The position numbers and the translations under genes were made by a program. A DNA stretch of 64,000 nucleotides, taken from Achromobacter xylosoxidans. Its GTDB lineage: Bacteria > Pseudomonadota > Gammaproteobacteria > Burkholderiales > Burkholderiaceae_B. Location of the stretch: assembly GCF_002192695.1 (NCBI RefSeq), contig NZ_MTLG01000109.1:1-64000 (forward strand), read 5' to 3'. Positions 62,002-64,000 of this stretch are shown piece by piece (the stretch's first letter is position 1; every line of letters starts with the position of its first letter). The notes below the pieces were generated by a model. It did no database searches. It worked only from the letters and a program-made list of their open reading frames with translations, and was not told the DNA's origin.

Positions 62002-62781
62002 TCAGCCCTTGCGGCGCGGGCGCTTTTCCTCGCGTATGAAGATGAAAACGCCGACCAGCACCATGGCCGCCAGGGCGTACCAGGTGATGGCGTAGCTCAG
62101 GTGATTGTTGGGGAAGTTCAGCACCGTCAGGCCGCCGACCGGCGCGGTGCGCCCGCTGCCGTCCTTGCCCGTGCCGTCGGCGTCGATGAAGTAGGGCGCC
62201 ACGTCGGTCAGGCCGCGCGCCGCGGCGATGGCGGGCAGGTCGCGCGAGTACCAGAGGTTGGTCGCCGGATCGTTGTTGCGCAGGAAGCCATGGCCGGGTT
62301 CGCCCATGCGCAGCAGCCCCGTGACGCTGGCCGGTTCGGGCGCGGACTGTATGGCCGACTTGCTCTTGCGCCACTCGGGCAGCACGAAGCCGCGGTTGAC
62401 CAGCACCGTGCCGCCCTCGGGCAACTGCAGCGGCGTCATGACCCAGTAGCCGCTGCCCAGCTCGGTCGCGGCCTGCACCAGGGTCTGGCGGTCGTACAGG
62501 TAGGTGCCCGTGGCCGTGACGCGGCGGTATTCGGCGTTGTCGGACGTCAGCGCGGGCCACTCGGCCTGAGCTGGAGCAGGCGTGGGCGCCGCATGGGCGC
62601 GCTGTTCGACCTGCGCGATCAGGGTGCGTTTCCAGGCCAGCCGGTGCACCTGCCAGGTGCCCAGGGCGCAGAGGCCCGCGAAAATGGCGACAGCAAGCAC
62701 CCCCAGGATCGCCAGGGTGATTTTGCTGCGCGGATTGCGGGAGGAGGTGTCGCGGGTAGTGGAGTCGTTTACTGCGGCCAT
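62002..62781 (-). CDS. SURF1/Shy1-family oxidase assembly protein
   Basis: 259 aa. Two terminal membrane helices (about 21-43 and 232-252) flank a periplasmic domain: LGTWQVHRLAWKRTLIAQVE after the first helix, YLYDRQTLVQAATELGSGYW, VLVNRGFVLPEWR and HLSYAITWYALAAMVL. This is the SURF1 pattern. It assists insertion of haem cofactors into haem-copper oxidases, here the cytochrome bo3 oxidase encoded upstream; it shares 1 bp with cyoD (TGATG). Confidence 0.92.
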   Translation of the reverse strand: MAAVNDSTTRDTSSRNPRSKITLAILGVLAVAIFAGLCALGTWQVHRLAWKRTLIAQVEQRAHAAPTPAPAQAEWPALTSDNAEYRRVTATGTYLYDRQTLVQAATELGSGYWVMTPLQLPEGGTVLVNRGFVLPEWRKSKSAIQSAPEPASVTGLLRMGEPGHGFLRNNDPATNLWYSRDLPAIAAARGLTDVAPYFIDADGTGKDGSGRTAPVGGLTVLNFPNNHLSYAITWYALAAMVLVGVFIFIREEKRPRRKG

Positions 62782-63179
62782 CAGGGCATTTTCCGCATGT
62801 CGTGAGTGGACATGGGCATCATATTGGAGTCGAGGTGATACATGATCCAGATGGATCCGCTGAGCGTGATTACGACCAGCACCAGCGTGAATATTAACGC
62901 CAACATGTTCCAGCCGCTTTCGGACTTGGTGTCCATGTGCAGGAAGTAGATGATGTGGACCACGATCTGCACGGCGGCGAAGGCCAGGATGATCAGCGCG
63001 GTGGTGCGGGATTCGGGGAAGACGCGGTTCATGACCAGCCAGAATGGAATGGCGGTCAGGATGGCGGCCAGCACGAAGCCGGTCATGTAGCTCTTGAAGG
63101 TGCCGTGGGCGGCGCCGTCATCGTCGTCGTGGTGGTCATGGCCGCCGTGGCCGGCCGGATGCTCCAGGTGCGCGCTCAT
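62781..63179 (-). CDS. cyoD: cytochrome bo3 ubiquinol oxidase subunit IV
   Basis: 132 aa from the ATG at 63179. A His/Asp-rich N-terminal tail (HGGHDHHDDDDGAAHG) precedes three membrane helices: SYMTGFVLAAILTAIPFWLV, ALIILAFAAVQIVVHIIYF and MLALIFTLVLVVITLSGSIW. IVVHIIYFLHMD is the characteristic CyoD segment. It overlaps cyoC by 4 bp. Subunit IV stabilises the CuB site. Confidence 0.94.
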   Translation of the reverse strand: MSAHLEHPAGHGGHDHHDDDDGAAHGTFKSYMTGFVLAAILTAIPFWLVMNRVFPESRTTALIILAFAAVQIVVHIIYFLHMDTKSESGWNMLALIFTLVLVVITLSGSIWIMYHLDSNMMPMSTHDMRKMP

Positions 63180-63817
63180 GGCAGCACTCCCATCAGGTAC
63201 ACGAAGGTGAAGACGCCCACCCAGATCAGGTCCAGGAAGTGCCAGAACATGGACAGGCACATCAGGCGGCGGCGGTTTTCGGGGATCAAGCCGTGCATCT
63301 GGACCTGGATCATCATCGTCACCAGCCACACGATGCCGAAGGTGACGTGCAGCCCGTGGGTGCCGACCAGCGTGAAGAAGGACGACAGGAAGGCGCTGCG
63401 CTGCGGACCGGCGCCCTGGTGGATCAGGTGCGCGAATTCGTACAGTTCCAGCGACAGGAAGCCCAGCCCCAGGATGCCGGTCACGGCCAGCCACAGCTGG
63501 GTGGCGCCGACGCGGTTGCGGCGCATTTCCAGCATCGCGAAGCCATAGGTGATGGAAGACAGCAGCAGCAGCGCGGTGTTCACCGCCACCAGTTGCAGGT
63601 CGAACAGGTCGGCGCCCGACGGGCCTGCCGCATAGTTGCGTCCCAGTACGCCATAGGTGGCGAACAGGCAGGCGAAGATGAGGCAATCGCTCATCAGGTA
63701 GACCCAGAACCCGAGCAGGGTGCCGTTCTTGGGGTGGTGTTCGCCCGGGACGTGGAACACGGGCTCCGCGGGCGGCGCGGCGCCGCCGGGCAGGTTGGGG
63801 GCCAGGGTATCAGACAT
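63176..63817 (-). CDS. cyoC: cytochrome bo3 ubiquinol oxidase subunit III
   Basis: 213 aa, five membrane helices as in other quinol-oxidase subunit III proteins. GFWVYLMSDCLIFACLFATY near residue 31 and SSFFTLVGTHGLHVTFGIVW near 146 are highly typical. It overlaps cyoB upstream by 8 bp and cyoD downstream by 4 bp, so the cyo genes form one coupled operon. Confidence 0.95.
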   Translation of the reverse strand: MSDTLAPNLPGGAAPPAEPVFHVPGEHHPKNGTLLGFWVYLMSDCLIFACLFATYGVLGRNYAAGPSGADLFDLQLVAVNTALLLLSSITYGFAMLEMRRNRVGATQLWLAVTGILGLGFLSLELYEFAHLIHQGAGPQRSAFLSSFFTLVGTHGLHVTFGIVWLVTMMIQVQMHGLIPENRRRLMCLSMFWHFLDLIWVGVFTFVYLMGVLP

Positions 63818-64000
63818 TTTTCGCTAGCAACCTTGTGCGGGCGTCTTCCGCGAGCACGACCTCTTCGGCCGGCACGTAGTAGTCGCGCTTGTAGTTGAAG
63901 GTATGAACGATGGACACCAGGATCAGCGCCGCGAACGACAGCACGGCCAGCGGCCACATATGCCAGATCAAGGCGAAGCCCATCACTACGCTGATACCCG
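63810..64000 (-). CDS. cyoB: cytochrome bo3 ubiquinol oxidase subunit I, C-terminal fragment
   Basis: Only the last 62 codons and the stop lie in the window. They end with a membrane helix (MWPLAVLSFAALILVSIVHT) followed by FNYKRDYYVPAEEVVLAED, the cytoplasmic C-terminus of CyoB. The catalytic haem-copper core is outside the window. The stop overlaps the start of cyoC. Confidence 0.9.
   Translation of the reverse strand, partial: GISVVMGFALIWHMWPLAVLSFAALILVSIVHTFNYKRDYYVPAEEVVLAEDARTRLLAKNV

Overview
The window is GC-rich, gene-dense DNA that looks like a betaproteobacterium of the Bordetella/Achromobacter group (Alcaligenaceae). The grounds are three tripartite-tricarboxylate-type (Bug) periplasmic receptors beside acyl-CoA genes, a Gram-negative porin of the betaproteobacterial type, a cyo quinol oxidase operon and a Sox cluster. 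Genus is an inference. I see no rRNA, tRNA, CRISPR array, insertion sequence or integrase.

Layout. (1) 1-5273: end of a sox sulfur-oxidation cluster (cytochrome c fragment, soxY, soxZ, soxA, soxX, a TlpA/SoxW-like thioredoxin, soxB) followed by a convergent exported DsrE-like gene. (2) 5369-11355: an amino-acid ABC transporter (binding protein, permease, ATPase) in one operon with two FAD-dependent amine/amino-acid oxidases, divergent from an IclR regulator. (3) 11383-17040: a membrane protein, then a relic of a contractile-tail-like locus (intact sheath gene, decayed AAA+ ATPase, small ORF), then a large secreted glycine/tryptophan-rich protein. (4) 17179-18561: LysE exporter and a probable 2OG-Fe(II) oxygenase.

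(5) 18717-26477: a tightly overlapping nine-gene operon: Bug receptor, DUF35 protein, Cys-less thiolase-like protein, MFE-2-like SDR, MaoC/hydratase-2, two CoA-transferase subunits and a complementary pair of acyl-CoA dehydrogenases. With the LysR gene at 26630, the divergent hydratase/CaiB/LysR/Bug operon (27713-31701), and a 23-bp element found three times, it looks like one regulon for taking up and degrading a branched or cyclic carboxylic acid. (6) 32276-41447: a second acyl-CoA module (CoA ligase, Bug receptor, IclR, acyl-CoA dehydrogenase pair, FadB/J-like fusion, thiolase), divergent from a class II aldolase gene.

(7) 41607-64000: mixed functions. These include a GntR/TauE/DUF1634 group, hydrolase, DyP peroxidase, TonB-dependent receptor, aldo/keto reductase, 3-methyladenine glycosylase, MarR-GNAT fusion, pentapeptide-repeat protein, orphan response regulator, GvpU-like protein, WYL regulator, GST, a ParB-like lipoprotein, Hpt protein and porin, and finally the 3' part of cyoBCD with a SURF1 gene. 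Domain assignments rest on recognised motifs. Substrates of the two acyl-CoA modules are not deducible from sequence alone.
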